This document shows, one piece after another, positions 45,655 through 45,982 of a stretch of DNA of 45,982 nt. Source of the DNA: Sphingobacteriaceae bacterium (lineage in GTDB: Bacteria > Bacteroidota > Bacteroidia > Sphingobacteriales > Sphingobacteriaceae); contig CANKAT010000017.1 of assembly GCA_947479815.1 (NCBI GenBank), positions 1 to 45,982 on the forward strand, written 5' to 3'. The notes under the pieces are model-generated. The model made no database searches. It was not told the DNA's origin and was given only the letters and a program-made list of their open reading frames with translations. A program made the position numbers and the translations under genes. Within the stretch, counting starts at the first letter, position 1, and each line of letters begins with the position of its first letter.

Positions 45655-45798
45655 ATTTTTAAAAACTTCCTTAAGCCAAATTGAAATATTACTGATGGAA
45701 ATGCTGGCTTTCAAAGAAATTTCAACTGCTAAATGGAAATTTTGATAGTTTTACTATGCCTACTACCCATATTTAATTATACACTTTAAAATGGCACC

Positions 45799-45982
45799 AT
45801 GAAAAATATTGACAGGCGGGAATTCATATCTGGACTTGCACTTGTAGGAGCCGGAATTGCAACAGTAAATTCATTGCCGGCATTGGGCCTAGAAAACCAG
45901 AAATTGACAAGAATCGGTATTATCGGACTCGACACTTCCCAGGTGACGATGATCATCAGTCATATTAACAATATACCTGGAC
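45799..45982 (+). CDS. Tat-exported Gfo/Idh/MocA-like oxidoreductase, cut by the window end
   Basis: The first 61 codons are visible. They start with a twin-arginine signal (MKNIDRREFISGLALVG, R6-R7) and, after a hydrophobic stretch, reach the opening strand of a Rossmann fold (LTRIGIIGLDTSQ). This fits an exported Gfo/Idh/MocA oxidoreductase like the one in region 1, but the second glycine of the nucleotide motif is replaced by LDTS, so a divergent subgroup is likely. The rest is outside the window. Confidence 0.65.
   Translation, partial: MKNIDRREFISGLALVGAGIATVNSLPALGLENQKLTRIGIIGLDTSQVTMIISHINNIPG

Overview
The window comes from a Bacteroidota chromosome, most likely the family Sphingobacteriaceae (Pedobacter or Mucilaginibacter type). 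The evidence is two sigma/FecR/SusC/SusD loci, AT-rich spacers, few Shine-Dalgarno sites, TAnnTTTG-type promoter boxes, paired bactofilins, and a PafA-type phosphatase. Genus is inference. No rRNA, tRNA or CRISPR array was seen.

Region 1 (5-15234, minus strand) is an inducible nutrient-uptake and catabolic locus. Read in the direction of transcription it encodes an ECF sigma factor, a FecR anti-sigma, SusC, SusD, an exported class V PLP enzyme, an MFS transporter, a sugar isomerase/epimerase TIM barrel, a Tat-exported Gfo/Idh/MocA oxidoreductase, a DUF1080 protein and an exported amidohydrolase. Every enzyme carries an export signal. I infer a mainly periplasmic pathway that oxidises and then cleaves a glycoside, with import by SusCD (outer membrane) and the MFS protein (inner membrane). 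An orphan plus-strand secreted PKD protein follows at 15716-16882.

Region 2 (17044-29177, minus strand) is built around a complete six-gene ebo cluster, eboA-B-C-D-E-F (28718 down to 22165). Ebo clusters are known from cyanobacteria, eustigmatophyte plastids and other bacteria and are linked to trafficking of secondary metabolites. Two further genes follow in the same direction: a second class V PLP enzyme about 79% identical to the one in region 1, and an FMN-dependent 2-hydroxy-acid oxidase/dehydrogenase. A secreted beta-helix protein lies beyond them, separated by a degenerate transposase fragment and lying between two copies of a 47-bp repeat. The shared PLP enzyme is the most suggestive link in the window: it ties the ebo operon to the region 1 uptake locus.

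Region 3 (29320-36931) is mostly housekeeping: a YycJ/WalJ-like metallo-hydrolase, a small outer-membrane barrel, the aguB-aguA pair that makes putrescine from agmatine, two bactofilins around an M23 peptidase, and a PafA-type alkaline phosphatase closed by a strong terminator.

Region 4 (37172-45982, plus strand) repeats the layout of region 1: ECF sigma, FecR, SusC, SusD, a third and more distant exported class V PLP enzyme, then the start of a Tat-exported Gfo/Idh/MocA protein cut by the window edge. In both loci a hairpin separates fecR from susC, suggesting separate regulatory and structural transcripts.
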